A stretch of DNA of 64,000 nt from Erythroxylum novogranatense (taxonomy: Eukaryota > Streptophyta > Magnoliopsida > Malpighiales > Erythroxylaceae): assembly GCA_029891385.1 (NCBI GenBank), contig CM057224.1, positions 1,364,001-1,428,000 on the forward strand. Direction: 5' to 3'. This document shows, in pieces, positions 1 to 10,960 of this stretch (positions are counted from its first letter, which is position 1; each line of letters starts with the position of its first letter). The notes beneath the pieces are model-generated. The model was given only the letters and a program-made list of their open reading frames with translations, had not been told where the DNA came from and ran no database searches. Made by a program: the position numbers and the translations under genes.

Positions 1-279
1 CGTTGTCCATTTCTTTGTTTTCTGATTTTTTTTCTCATGCAGATCTACATACTAAGGTTTGGCATAAAAGACAGGCCATTAGAAAATGTTTTGTAGCTGA
101 TTTATGTATCTGGAGTGACTAGGCATAAAAAAACCAAGATGCTTTTTCCAAGTTAGAATTTACTGTACATATTACTTTTAACATTTGGAGTGCACTATAG
201 AACTTCAGATGCCTTTTCTTGAGCATAATCCTTACAGTCTCATTTTATCAACTTTTGCTCATCTCATGGTAACTTACAG
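1..279 (+). other. Intron of the adenylosuccinate synthetase gene
   Basis: This T-rich stretch has no convincing coding segment and ends in a good acceptor (TTACAG) directly before exon A. A CAG at about 40-42 could be another acceptor, but the sequence after it does not read as synthetase. Confidence 0.6.
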
Positions 280-997
280 GTGAAGGCATACACCACAAGG
301 GTTGGTTCTGGTCCTTTCCCGACAGAGATTTTGGGTCAAGGTGGTGACCTTCTTCGATTTGCTGGGCAGGAGTTTGGAACAACAACTGGCCGCCCTCGTC
401 GCTGTGGTTGGCTTGATATAGTTGCACTAAAGTACTGCTGTCAGATCAATGGCTTTTCTTCTTTGAATCTTACCAAACTTGATGTCTTGTCGGATTTGCC
501 GGAAATTCAGTTGGGTGTTTCCTATAAACATGCTGATGGTACTCCTATTAAGTCATTCCCAGCTGATCTCCGTCTTCTTGAACAATTAAAGGTAAGTATA
601 TGAATTTCGCGTACATGATGGTAAGTACACATTATTCAATGGCATATGAGAGTTTCACTGTACTGAACTAGGTATGATTCAACCAATGTTTTGTTTTCTG
701 TCTGTTTCCTTGGAACATAAAAACTATTGGATTTTCATTCAAACAATAGAAGGGTGGTAAAACATCATTGTTTTTCAAATCCCTCCTAGTGAAGGGTCTT
801 TAAGTGATTTAGTTTTATTTGTTTAGGTGGAATATGAAGTCTTGCCAGGCTGGAAGAGCGATATTTCCTCGATTCGAAGTTACTCAGATCTTCCGAAGGC
901 TGCCCAGCTATACGTGGAGAGGATAGAGGAGCTTGTTGAAGTGCCAATCCATTACATAGGTGTTGGTCCAGGACGTGATGCTCTCATATTTAAGTAA
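280..997 (+). CDS. PURA: Adenylosuccinate synthetase, last two exons (partial gene)
   Basis: This is the C-terminal part of adenylosuccinate synthetase, which joins IMP and aspartate using GTP in the first step of AMP synthesis; in plants it acts in plastids. Two exons are visible. Exon A (280-591) follows an acceptor ending in ACAG and ends at a GTAAGT donor. Exon B (827-997) follows TTTAG and ends in TAA at 995-997. The junction is in frame and gives about 160 residues. Family hallmarks are the [15 protein letters not shown] stretch, the [10 protein letters not shown] motif that contacts IMP/GTP, and the C-terminal end [12 protein letters not shown]. The upstream exons lie outside the window, and positions 1-279 look like intron. 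No stop or frameshift is seen, so the gene looks functional. The residue motifs come directly from the sequence; the plastid location is family knowledge. Confidence 0.94.
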
Positions 998-1796
998 TTT
1001 TAATTGTTATTATGTTGGATTGTTCCAGCATATTATTGCTCACTGTACTCTCTAGTGTTATCTAAGTTGACAACTTTTGTGACACCATAAGATTGTTGAC
1101 TACTTAAACACAATTTTGTACTATCCAACATTGTCTGATTATGCTATACTTCTTGGTAGAGTTCAATTCCCGTTGTTACTCGCACCTCAGTGTCTGAGCC
1201 TGGGTGTGATGAGATCATTTGGTTTTCAGATATTCTTTGCTTTTATGGTTGCTGCAGAACAATACATAACATGTTCCTCCCACTGTTCATCTTATTTTTG
1301 TTTCTACGATTTGGCATGTCATGAGATTGGCTTTGCTATTCAATGTTTAACTAAACATAGTTATTTGATAGTTTAGTATTTCATGTTAAAGTTCATATTA
1401 TATTCTTATTTTCGAATAAAATGACAGTGATTATACCTAAAGGCTGTGTGATTCATTTGCTTTTAACATTACAAAGGATGATTTAATATTGTGAAATGAT
1501 GTGGTTTATATTTCAAAGTTGTAATTTATTTTTATAGAAAGGTTGTTTCCGTGACTTGAACATGTAAAGTTGCTTCGTGCACCTTCTTTAATCAAATTCA
1601 AACAATAGTTAAAATATTGTAAGTAACGAAGTTTTGGAAGTAAATATAAGTTTTAAAAGTTATTTTCCTGCTTCTCCGTTGGATAAGAACTATTTAAGAA
1701 TAGTATCGTACTTAATCGGACCTCAAAAATTATATATTAAATTGTTGTTGAATTAAATTTAAATTTATTTGCTTAAATATTTTTACAAATTTAAAA
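998..1796. other. 3' flank of adenylosuccinate synthetase and AT-rich spacer
   Basis: Probable 3' UTR, with AATAAA-like runs near 1416, followed by AT-rich spacer. The open frame at 1116-1376 has no recognisable domain and lies in the presumed 3' UTR or flank. I see no gene here. Confidence 0.5.
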
Positions 1797-2300
1797 GGTA
1801 AATTATTAAAAAATTCAAACTTTTTAATTTTTAATTATAGCTTGAACTTTAAAAACAATAATAAAATGTTCAAACTTTCGTTTGTTTCAATTCTAGCTCG
1901 ACGTTAATCACACCATTATTGACATAGTATTGTCAATTTGTCACGCTTCAAAGAACTCCGACTAATCAGACACGTCAGTGTCATTAAGATAAGCTTGTGT
2001 GATTAGCGAATCATTAAGATAAGCTTGTGTGATTAGCGAAATGATTAGACAAATCAGCGTCATTAGGATAAGCTTGTGTGATTAGTGAAACGATCAGATA
2101 CGTCAATGTCATTAGGGTAAACTTATGTGATTAGTGAAACGATGTCATTTCTGAATGAAAATAAAATGGCATTGTTTGAACAAATAAGAAAGAGGACTTG
2201 CTCATCCTCAATCTTTCGCACTTACTTAAAATCCCTAACTTTTCTCTCACCTCATCGTTTTCACTCAATCTCAAATTGTGACTACTGTTGCCGGACTTCC
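1797..2300 (+). repeat. Left inverted terminal arm of the Mutator-like element
   Basis: This pairs with 5480-5909 in reverse orientation. It holds four copies of a 30-bp unit (1981-2010, 2011-2040, 2060-2089, 2109-2138). The first two are identical and directly abutting; the others are separated by about 19 bp. The right arm keeps only one copy (5690-5719), so the array expanded in the left arm after the arms formed. Confidence 0.7.
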
Positions 2301-2797
2301 TGTAACACCGACTAGGGTGGGATTCGTCTTCTCACTTTCAATTGTTTTTTTTTTCTTGATTTACTTTTTTATTGAATATTTATGAAATGGTATGTTTTGT
2401 ACTAGGGTTTGAAATTGGAATTTGATATTGGTTCTCTGGGCTTACGATCTCAAGATCTTCTGTCCCCAAATCACATTGTACTTCTAGAAATTTTTTTTCC
2501 CTTAATTGCCCTTATCGACAGATAGCCACTTGAATGTTAGGTTTTTATTTCTTGTTTAAGATTTCATTGCCTTCTTTTCTGATAATGTTTGATATTATGC
2601 TAGAAGTGAAAATAAAATAGAATGTTTTATTTTCATATTCGTATATTGCAGAGGACATAAAGCTTAACCTAATCATTTTTACAAGTTTACAAAGATTTAC
2701 ATTTCTATTACAAAATGTAATTTCATTTTTTAACTTATGTAACCCTCACAGCACCTTAAGTTATTACATTAAGCATAGGTTTTATAAGCTGTAAAAA

Positions 2798-2920
2798 TTT
2801 TGAACTTAAGAGCTGCTTTGTCATATGCTATGGCAGCATCCTCAGCATTGTCAAAAGTACCAAGCCAAACATGAGCTGCTTTATCATATGTTATGGCAGC
2901 ATCCTCAGCAAGCTCTTGGT
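2798..2920 (-). pseudogene. AP2/ERF domain fragment, internally duplicated, inside the Mutator-like element
   Basis: Read on the minus strand, this encodes VWLGTFDNAEDAAIAYDKAA followed by LKFK, the second half of an AP2/ERF DNA-binding domain (strand 3 and the amphipathic helix). Just upstream in the same frame a second copy of the helix part, AEDAAITYDKAA, runs into the VWLGTF stretch, so the helix-coding segment is duplicated in tandem. The first half of the domain (YRGVRRRPWG-type) and the rest of the protein are missing. AP2/ERF proteins are plant transcription factors; this fragment alone cannot bind DNA. Capture by the surrounding element is the simplest explanation. Confidence 0.75.
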
Positions 2921-3280
2921 GTTTATTTTTCATAAGATTATTTGTCTAGTTTGCAAAGAAGATATAACATTGGATTTATTCATTGCTTGCTGCACTATTA
3001 GTAATTAAGTCCCCAATGTTTGAAATAGTGTAAGCAATCAACAATTCGGTATAATTGTGTCATGAAATGATGACGTGACGAAGATAGTTAGTACTTAAGA
3101 CTCATCGAATATAGTTTATAGGTGTAGTAATGATGTAGCATCTCTTCACTATTTTTGACATTTTATTCTTTGTTGGGTGAATTTATGAAAAGAAATTATA
3201 GTAATGTTACAATAAAGGTAGTAATTTACTATTTATATGATGATATTGTAACATGATAAAGAAATACGGGCAAAAATAAA

Positions 3281-3397
3281 ATATATGTAACTTTAGTTGG
3301 GTATGCACCTGGTATATATTTGACATGGGAAGAATGTCAAGATGTTGTTAATGGATTCAAGGGTGTTATTTATTGTTCTTTTGATAGTGTAGAATGA
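3281..3397 (+). pseudogene. RNase H1-type hybrid-binding domain fragment inside the Mutator-like element
   Basis: A short open stretch (about 38 codons, no own start, ending in TGA) reads YVTLVGYAPGIYLTWEECQ and then a VNGFKG...SFDS tail. This matches the small N-terminal fold of eukaryotic RNase H1 (also called the caulimovirus VI-like domain), whose hallmarks are an aromatic start, a G-x-x-x-G-I/V-Y segment, the TWEEC motif and the final SF-x-S. No RNase H catalytic domain follows. It is probably a captured exon of an RNase H1-like host gene. The similarity is by eye only. Confidence 0.6.
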
Positions 3398-4479
3398 TAT
3401 ATTCTCAATTTTGTAAAGAGAAAGCATTATGTTCAACGGTAAAATAATTGTAATAAATATTATTTGTTATATGTGATAATTTAATTGGATTCAAATATAA
3501 TTAATATTGATATTTGTATATATAATTTAGATTTTAATATTCATTACCCCATTTGTAATGCCTTGATGAAGTTTCAATTTCAAATGCTAAGCTTAACATT
3601 GGTTAATATTTTTATAAATGCGTTAATACAAAAGTAAGTATTTCAATTATTGTTTGTAGCAATGCTGATCGTTTAAATTAATGTTAATCAATATTCAAAT
3701 TAAAAGTCTCTTGTAAGTACTTGGTATTTGTGAAAGACATGAAAGTTTGTTTTTGTCAGAAAATAAGTCAAACAAGTTCTGTACGATGGCGTAAAAGTCT
3801 TGTTTAGAAAATATATTGTTGTATGCAAGAAGTATGTGTAAACATTTACGTGCATAATACAAATTTGTCATAAGTCCTAATATTTGTATTTATATCTTTG
3901 TCATAGGTTCCATGTGATTTTATAACTTGGTCGTTGAATATAAGTACAAAAAGTTGGAGACGTTGTAATAGTTAGAAGAGCAAATATAACTATTATGTTT
4001 ATTGGGACTCTTTTATCTTTTATTCAATCACCTGCCACTATAATTTTTAATTGTAAGCTTTTCATGTTGTTAAGGAAAAATTACGAAGGAACAACAAAGT
4101 GCATAAAGTAATTATGTCATGGCTACTCATACTTCTGTTTTAGATGGTTCCAATTTTTATGAATATAACACTTCAGGTTCATTATCTTCTGTTGTTAAAT
4201 AATTTTGATCACATATATGCTCAGTAATTGTATAGTAGCTATTAAATTATAAAAAAGCAAAGGAGAACTTACTGCATATGATATGTTCTTAAGGGGAGGA
4301 TAAAGAAAAACACCCTCATGTATTAAGTTCAGAAACTGGATACAGGTGTTGAATCTAAACTTAAATTCCAAAGAACTAAAAGGAACAAATCCAAAAGTTT
4401 CATATTTGAATGGCAATCAGTTTTAGTGTTTTTCTTCAATGTTTGTACATGTAAATGATAACATGTTTGGAGCACTGCT

Positions 4480-4735
4480 CTCGTCGAAGTAGCCTTATCC
4501 GAAAAACGAGGCTAGAGAACCAGGGATGAAGTTTCTAGTGAGTTTAGAAGAAGTTAGTCTTCCACCACTGCTGTCATTGATGCCATTGTCCTGTAGGACC
4601 CAATCCAGTTTGAAAAACAGGAGGAGTTGTGGGTGTTGTGGTGGTGCCTGTTATTGAAGGTGTGGTTGTAGTTATTGTGGTGCCTGTTGTTAGTGTTGTG
4701 GTGCCTTCACTATTGCAATTACAGAGTTCAAATTA
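4480..4735 (-). pseudogene. Possible X8/PDCB-type protein tail fragment
   Basis: On the minus strand the sequence reads as a Thr/Pro-rich linker (GTTT, TTTTP and TPTTPP runs), then VFQTGLGPTG. After a one-base shift an open tail continues, containing NGINDSSGG, to a stop. A Thr/Pro/Gly-rich linker followed by a GLGPSG-like motif and an Asp/Ser-rich tail is typical of the region after the X8 domain in plasmodesmata callose-binding-type proteins. No X8 domain with its cysteines can be read. This is the weakest of the three capture calls. Confidence 0.4.
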
Positions 4736-4762
4736 TATTGCAATTATATAATTTGAACTCTG
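4722..4762. repeat. Short perfect inverted repeat (hairpin)
   Basis: Two 16-base arms (4722-4737 and 4747-4762) are exact reverse complements around a 9-base loop. The hairpin sits next to the X8-like fragment inside the Mutator-like element. Confidence 0.85.
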
Positions 4763-4826
4763 GAAATTAACAGTAATTAGGTTGTCTAGCTTATAATACC
4801 TGCTATGTCTTAACCACCACCATTTA

Positions 4827-5259
4827 CAGGTCGTTTGGAAACCTTCGAATTAGATTCGTTGCGTCAATTAGATTCAACTACATTTCTGGGATTGAATTAA
4901 ATTCGATTTACACTGTTTGGAATAAATCTATAAATATTATGATTGAATTCAATTACATTGTTTGGAATATAATAAAATGAATTTAACTACTTTATATGAC
5001 TTTTTTAATCCTTAACTAAAAATAGTATGTAATCAATATATGTGTATTTTGTAGTAATTTTTATATTTATGATGTGCATATTTGGGAAAAGAATTTTCAA
5101 TGTTTTGAAAAGAATTGACTCTTCAATTTAGAATCAATTCATTAAAAAAATGAGACTTAATTACAATCATCTCTTTTTTAGCATTCCAAATGCATGAATT
5201 AAATTCAATTACATAAAATTAATGAATTGAATCCAATTCATTGGTTTCCAAACGGCCTG
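4827..5259. mobile_element. MITE, PIF/Harbinger type, with TTA target duplication
   Basis: This 433-bp element starts CAGGTCGTTTGGAAACC and ends GGTTTCCAAACGGCCTG, which are inverted repeats with one mismatch. It is flanked by TTA on both sides (4824-4826 and 5260-5262). The TTA duplication and the CCGTTTGG-type ends fit PIF/Harbinger MITEs. It contains AT-rich sub-repeats around GAATTCAATT and no coding sequence. It lies inside the Mutator-like element, so it inserted later. Confidence 0.75.
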
Positions 5260-5479
5260 TTACTATCTAATATATTAGTAAACCCAGTTCAATTCTACCC
5301 AAATGAAAAAGATTTAGTTTTGACACCCAAGTAAAGAAAAGGAAAGAAAGAAACAAATACCATATGAACAAAGAACCTTATGAACACTACAAAAGTGTTG
5401 CAAATGAAACTGAAGCAAAGCTTTGCTCTAAAAAGGAGATGCTTGGAAAGACCACAAAAAGAAAGTATCAGCACATGAA

Positions 5480-5909
5480 TCCATTACTAAACGACGGGGT
5501 GATTGTGAGTGAGAGCAAACTTGGGATAGGTTACAGATTAACAACGACGGGACGAGGTGATTTCGTCCGTGAGTAAGAGAAAAGTTAGGGATTTTAGGTT
5601 ATTAATAGAGGAAGAATGACGAGGAGGAAGTCTTGTTTTTTGTTTGTTCAAAACAACATTGTTTTACTCTCATCAAGAAACAACGTTGTTTCATTAATCA
5701 CACAAGCTTATGCTAATGACGCTGACGTATCTGAGTAGCGAGAGTCATTTGACACGTGGCAAAGTCACGTAAGCAAAGATAACGATGTAACTGATGTTGG
5801 GCTATAATTGAAACAAATTGAAAGTTTAGACATTTTATTGCTACTTTTTAAAGTTTAGGTTACAATTGAAAATTTTTTAAAATTTTTTTGGTCTTTTTGT
5901 AATTAGCCC
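5480..5909 (-). repeat. Right inverted terminal arm of the Mutator-like element
   Basis: This is the reverse complement counterpart of 1797-2300, with many substitutions and small indels. The open frame at 5364-5576 overlaps this arm and has no recognisable domain. Confidence 0.68.
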
Positions 5910-8126
5910 ATTTAAAAAAGATCAAGTATAAAAGATCAATAATACCCTTTAGATAATTGATGCACTTAATACTTTACTTTTTTGGGTTATTTCATTATGA
6001 ATTTTATGATTTGTTTTCTTGTATATGATTAGTTTATAAGGTTTGAAATTTTGTAATTTGTTGCTTATCAAAGATATCGATGAGATTTACACTAAGTGTT
6101 GTTGTTTCACTTGTTGAGCGGAATATTTTGTCTTCATATTGTAAGGTTAATATTGTACAAAATAATAAATTATATAGTCAATTAGGGTTCATAACCTATT
6201 CAAACACTTTACAAATGGTAATTGAGTAGGATCCCCAAATATTTACACAATTTTTTATATAATCTTTTATATTTTGTCATTATATCACTTTTCTTTTATC
6301 ATATTACTTTTTTCTAAGTTAGTTCTTAATTTCTCTATATTATTACAACCTCTAACAATTTCTGATGATCTATTCAAATATCTTTATTTGAAAAGATTTT
6401 TACTAAACTTTGTGACCTTCTGACCATAGGTTTAAGTTTCTCGAAACAATCTTTTGGTAAAAAATACAAGGGAAAGGTTGTGTATATTGATGACTCTCTT
6501 TATACTCTTGCAAAGCGGGGAGCTTTATGTATTGAGTACGTTAATTTTTTTTAAGGGAGGTTGGGGATATTAGAAAACTAATTTATCAAAGAATCAACTA
6601 ATATATGAAGGTAAGGTAATCTATGAAATCAATTAAGTGAAAAATAATAAGTCATCTGGTAACAAAGCCAACATCAAGTCATGTTAGAAGATCAAGCTTG
6701 AATCAAGAGAAAATAGTGCCTATTGTAACGTAAATTTTTCTTATAACCTTTTATTTTCCTTTTATAATTCAATAGAAAGCTCAAAATTGCATATCATGCT
6801 AAATTGAATTTTAGGGATAAGTTTGTGTATTATTAGATCTTCTTAGACCCAATGTCTCAAAAGGATTTCTACTGGTATTGTTATCACGTCACTTAAATTT
6901 TAAAAAATATTTTTATTTTAAAGAAACAATCTCTTAAATTCTTGTACTTTAAATTTGGGAAAGTTTTAATTTCTTATTTTGTATTAAATGCATCTTTTCT
7001 TTAGTACTAATAAGTATAAACAAAGGAATTGAATATAGACAACTGTATTCTTTTATTAATGAAGAACTTAATTCTTTTTAATTTGTTATATGTGCCTTTA
7101 AGGTATCCATATAATATATTCATTATATTTAGGAATGACAAGAGGTTGACCTATGACTTCAAATTCAGGTGTTTTCAATTGGTCAATTCATGAGTCAGCC
7201 CAGGCCTAGACCGACACAAGGCTCAACTATTCTAAACAAAATGAGAAGAATTAGGCTTCAGATAGGCTGAGCCTGAGTAGCCTAGGTTCGGATCTAATTA
7301 AAAACAGAAGTTTTACAATTTTAGTTTTTGAAAAATTATTTTAAAAAATTGGTAGGGCTAAACCAAGTCATCCTTAATTATATTTTAAAATTTTTGATAT
7401 TCTTTTAGTTAACTCTTCATTTTAGGCAAACAAAAAAAAACTAAAACTCACTTTGGAACTTCTCTGTTTAGTTTTAAATTATTAGATATCCCTTTAAGGA
7501 TTGTTTTGGTTTTGGAAAAATCTTAAAAATCAATGTAAAATTTCATCGTTTAGTTTAAATTCCTCAACATCCTTGTAGTTATCTCTTAATTTTGGAAAAA
7601 CTATCTATATCAAGGCATTTCTTCATTTTGGGATACAACTTTTAAACCTCATATAACAATTTAAGACTTCCACGATTAGCTTTAAATGCCTCAATATCCC
7701 TTTTAAGTATTCTTTACTTTGAAAAACCACAATATACCAATCAAGGACTTACTCATTTTGTTTTAAATGCCTCTAGGCATGTCTTTATTTTAGGAAAATC
7801 ATATACACCAATCTCACAACTCCCTATTTAATTTTAAATTACTAGATATCCTTTAGATAACTATAATATGGATGACCTTGAGGCTAATTAAGTGCTTTCA
7901 ATTCTAATGTGTTGCAACTTAATTTCTCAACTAATTGTTTAATGAAATTCCAATATGCATTGAGGTTTGGAATAGGCCCATAACTAACACTTTTTTAGTC
8001 TAAAGCATAAATATATATGTCCAACATGATTTGGATAAGTTCCACATGTTTTTACCCAATCATCATGATTGTTTAAGCCTAGAACTTATCTCAATCAGTA
8101 TCCACAAACGTTTAAAGCAACATAAC
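5910..8126. other. AT-rich spacer between the Mutator-like element and the first Copia element
   Basis: No gene is seen. Apart from the SINE-like piece at 6410-6560, the part from about 7380 to 7860 is a degenerate tandem array. Blocks of roughly 90-130 bp share a core of TTTTAAATT, then a CCT-CAATATCC-like run, TTAGTTAT, and TTTTGGAAAAA. Confidence 0.45.
6410..6560 (+). mobile_element. SINE-like remnant (Au-type 3' body)
   Basis: It holds, in order, a GAAACAATCTTTT box, an AAGGTTGTGTATATTGATGACTC stretch, a TTGCAAAGCGGGGAGCTT box, a GAGTACG end and a T-rich tail. This order is typical of widespread tRNA-derived plant SINEs. No target duplication was identified, and the 5' part is decayed. 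Confidence 0.45.
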
Positions 8127-8642
8127 TGTTAAAAACGATGATAATTTTATTGATAAAAGGACTCAAATACAAGACTCAAAAACACCAAAGGATTTGTACA
8201 AAACAAGAGTAGAAGAAGAGACTTGGACACACTACACACACTCCACACTTTTCTCTCCTTTCTCCCTCTTTTTTGTGGTTACAAATTGGTGCTAGGATTG
8301 CTTATTTATAGGCATCTATCACTAACCTACATGCAAGTTGTTAGAAGACTCTAGACTTACCAACTTGCCAATTTGCCAACTTGCATCGCCAACTCGCCAA
8401 CTTACCAACTTGCATCGCCAACTCGCCAATTTGCCAACTTGCATCGCCAACTTGTCAACTTGCATCGCCAACTTGCCAACTTGCTAACTTGCATCGCCAA
8501 CTTGCATCTCCAACTTGCCAACTTGCATCAATTGGAAGAAAATTCTAGATTTGCAAGTTACCCACTTGCAAGATATTTTCATATTTTTCTATTTTTTTAT
8601 ACATATCTAGATTTCTCTAAAATTAGTTGGTGATTTCTAACA
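8127..8642 (-). repeat. Left (3') LTR of the first Copia element, with minisatellite
   Basis: 516 bp, TG...CA. It contains a run of about 21-bp units built from AACTTGCC and AACTTGCATCGCC (8360-8530), with roughly seven to eight units. This run is longer than in the partner LTR. Confidence 0.93.
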
Positions 8643-8777
8643 CTCCCCCTCACCAACTAATTTCTCTTCAAAGTTTTTCTTGAGATTATCCAAAGTTGCT
8701 TGCAAAACTCTTCATGTTTTGTTCGCCGAGACCTTTTGTGAATATATCTATAACTTGGTATTTTGTTTTGATTTACT

Positions 8778-10880
8778 TCATTTCTCATAATCTAACCCAT
8801 AATTCTGTGAAAAATCACGAGCCACTAGTCGTGTCTTGTATATCTCAACTGTTCCATCTGGTTGAGTCTTTTTCTTATAGACCCATTTACACGAGATGGG
8901 TGTCACTCCTTCAAGCTTCGGCACCAAATCCCAAGTTTCATTTTGCTTTAATGCTTGAATTTCCTCATCCATTGCTTGTTGCCATTCCTTGCTTTGTGAC
9001 GCTTCTTTATAACTTGTCGGCTCTTTCAGACCAATTTTCTCTATTATTGCTGCATTTGCATACTTTAGATTTGACTTTCTTTGTCTAGTTGACCTTCGTG
9101 GTTGAGGCAATGGCTGTTGAACATCTTCTTCAATGTCCTCTATCTGAGTTGGCCTTATTTCTTCTGGAGTTGCATGATGGATTCTTGTTTGCCATGGGCT
9201 TTTCTCTTCTGACAGCCTCATCTCTATGGAGTCTTTCTCACTTGGTTGCGTAGTATTAATTCTAGATTCTTCAATTGGTTGAATCTTATCAACCTCTGTA
9301 GATTCTTCTAATCGTTGTTGTAGCTGCTCCTCTATTTCTTTTGAATCTGGTAATAGTACAACTTGTGGTGACCACCAAGAAGACGCCTCATCAAAGACAA
9401 CATTTCTGCTCACGTAGCATCATCCTATTGTCGAGTCACAACACTTCCATCCTTTACGACGGCTGTCATATCCAACAAATATGCAGCGTATTGCCTTTTT
9501 ATTAAATTTGCTACATAGGTGATTTGGTACAAATACGTAGCACACACATCTAAACACTTTAAAGTACCCTACTGAAGGTTTAACTTTTTGAAGCTTTTCA
9601 TACGATGAGGTCCCCAATTTTGCGTGAGGTAATCTGTTAATCACGTATGCTGCAGTCTTCATACCTTCGGCCCAAAACCTTGCTGGTACATTCTTTGCAT
9701 GTAGCACACTTCTACATATCTCTGCCAGGTGACGATTCTTTCTTTCTGCTATTCCATTATGTTGTGGAGTACCTGGACAAGTCAGCTGCCTCTTGATTTT
9801 ATGTTGTTGCAAATATTGTTCAAATTATCTTGAAGTGCACTCTCCACCATTATCTGTGCGAAGGCATTGTATCCTTCTCCCTATTTCCTTTTCTACTTTC
9901 ACTTTAAACTCAACAAAATTACTTAATGTCTCTGAATTTTCTCTCATAAAATCGACCCACACATATATAAAAAAATCATCAATAAAGGTAACCATGTACC
10001 TGAATTGGCTAACGGACGGCTGCTTTACTAGCCTAAACACATCATAGTGTATTAACTCTAGGGGTGCTTTAGCTCGATACTCTGACTCTTTGTACGGTAA
10101 TTGATGTGCTTTGCCATATTGACATCTTGCACATACAATATCATCTTGAACATCTAGATTCGGAAGCCCTCTGACCATTAAAATTTTCATTATCACCTTT
10201 AGCTTCCCATAGCTTACATGTCCTAATCTTGCATGCCATAAATCAGTCGTCTCATTTTTCCTTGTCTTATCTATGTATGTTGTTTCTGTTGAGATTACAT
10301 AGATAGACTCCACTCTTTTTCTTTCCATTATGGGTCGACCGATAATTTTTAACTCATTGTAAATCTTGACATCATTTGGTTCGAACAATACAAAATTTCC
10401 TGTTGACGTCATTTGAGATACAGATATAAGATTCTTTGACATACCTTCCACGTGGTAGACATTATGCAGTTACACTGGCCGCTGACTATAACGAGGAACA
10501 ACGATGGTACTGCCAATATGTGTTATTAGCAATTTTGAATTATTGGCAGTTACCACCACTTGCTTTCCTTTATACTCTGATGTTCCCATCAATTTTTTTT
10601 TGTCACCTGTCATATGATTGGAACAGCTGGAATCAACGATCCAATCATCTTTATAGTTGATTTGATTTTCTCCTATAGCTGTGAGTGTCATCTCCACCTT
10701 TGATATTACACCACTTTTCTTGCTTATTTCTTTCGGATTTTTCACTACTGCAAATAATGCGTGGAAATCCCATTCTTCTTCGCTATCTTGCTGCATCGAC
10801 GTGACAACATTTCCTTCCATGCGTTTTAGCCTCCAGCAGTCTCGAGCGAAATGATCCTTCCTTCCGCAGTTATAGCACAT
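8778..10880 (-). pseudogene. Copia pol remnant: CCHC, protease, integrase, start of reverse transcriptase
   Basis: In order: a zinc knuckle CYNCGRKDHFARDC (10880 side); a protease site reading WIVDSSCSNHMTGD, where the usual catalytic DSG is DSS; a GAG-pre-integrase segment with LWHARLGH (10451-9825); an integrase core with RTDNGGE and then PQHNGIAERKNRHL (9812-9420); and an N-terminal reverse-transcriptase part with ISCKWVYKKK and TRLVARDFSQ (9413-8778). Breaks between these segments are frameshifts or stops. The YVDD catalytic region is absent. Confidence 0.9.
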
Positions 10881-10960
10881 GTCTCTTTCTGAGTATTTTG
10901 TTTATTGTTACGACTTGTATCTTGGCTTTGACGAGCTTCCCCTTGCTTAAAGCTCCCTCT

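Larger units (their letters stand above)
1797..5909. mobile_element. Non-autonomous Mutator-like element with long inverted ends and captured gene fragments (Pack-MULE-like)
   Basis: The left arm (about 1797-2300) and the right arm (about 5909-5480, reversed) are diverged copies of each other. They share the AATAAAATG-TNNAAACTTTC block, the TTTGTTTCAATT block and a run reading TAAAATCCCTAACTTTTCTC. The ends start with GGTAAATT and GGGCTAATT. A plausible imperfect 9-bp target duplication, ATTTAAAAG/ATTTAAAAA, flanks them, but it is low complexity. No transposase frame is present. The interior carries host-gene-like fragments at 2798-2920, 3281-3397 and about 4480-4735, the classic content of a Pack-MULE. 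The superfamily is inferred from the long inverted ends and 9-bp duplication; a foldback element would be the alternative. Confidence 0.65.

Noticed and set aside
7380..7860. CRISPR-like or satellite array
   Set aside because: The units are too diverged and uneven in length; it is a degenerate tandem repeat in plant spacer DNA.
8373..8633. 86-codon frame with repeated NLHRQLA-like units
   Set aside because: It is a translation of the minisatellite within the Copia LTR, not a protein gene.
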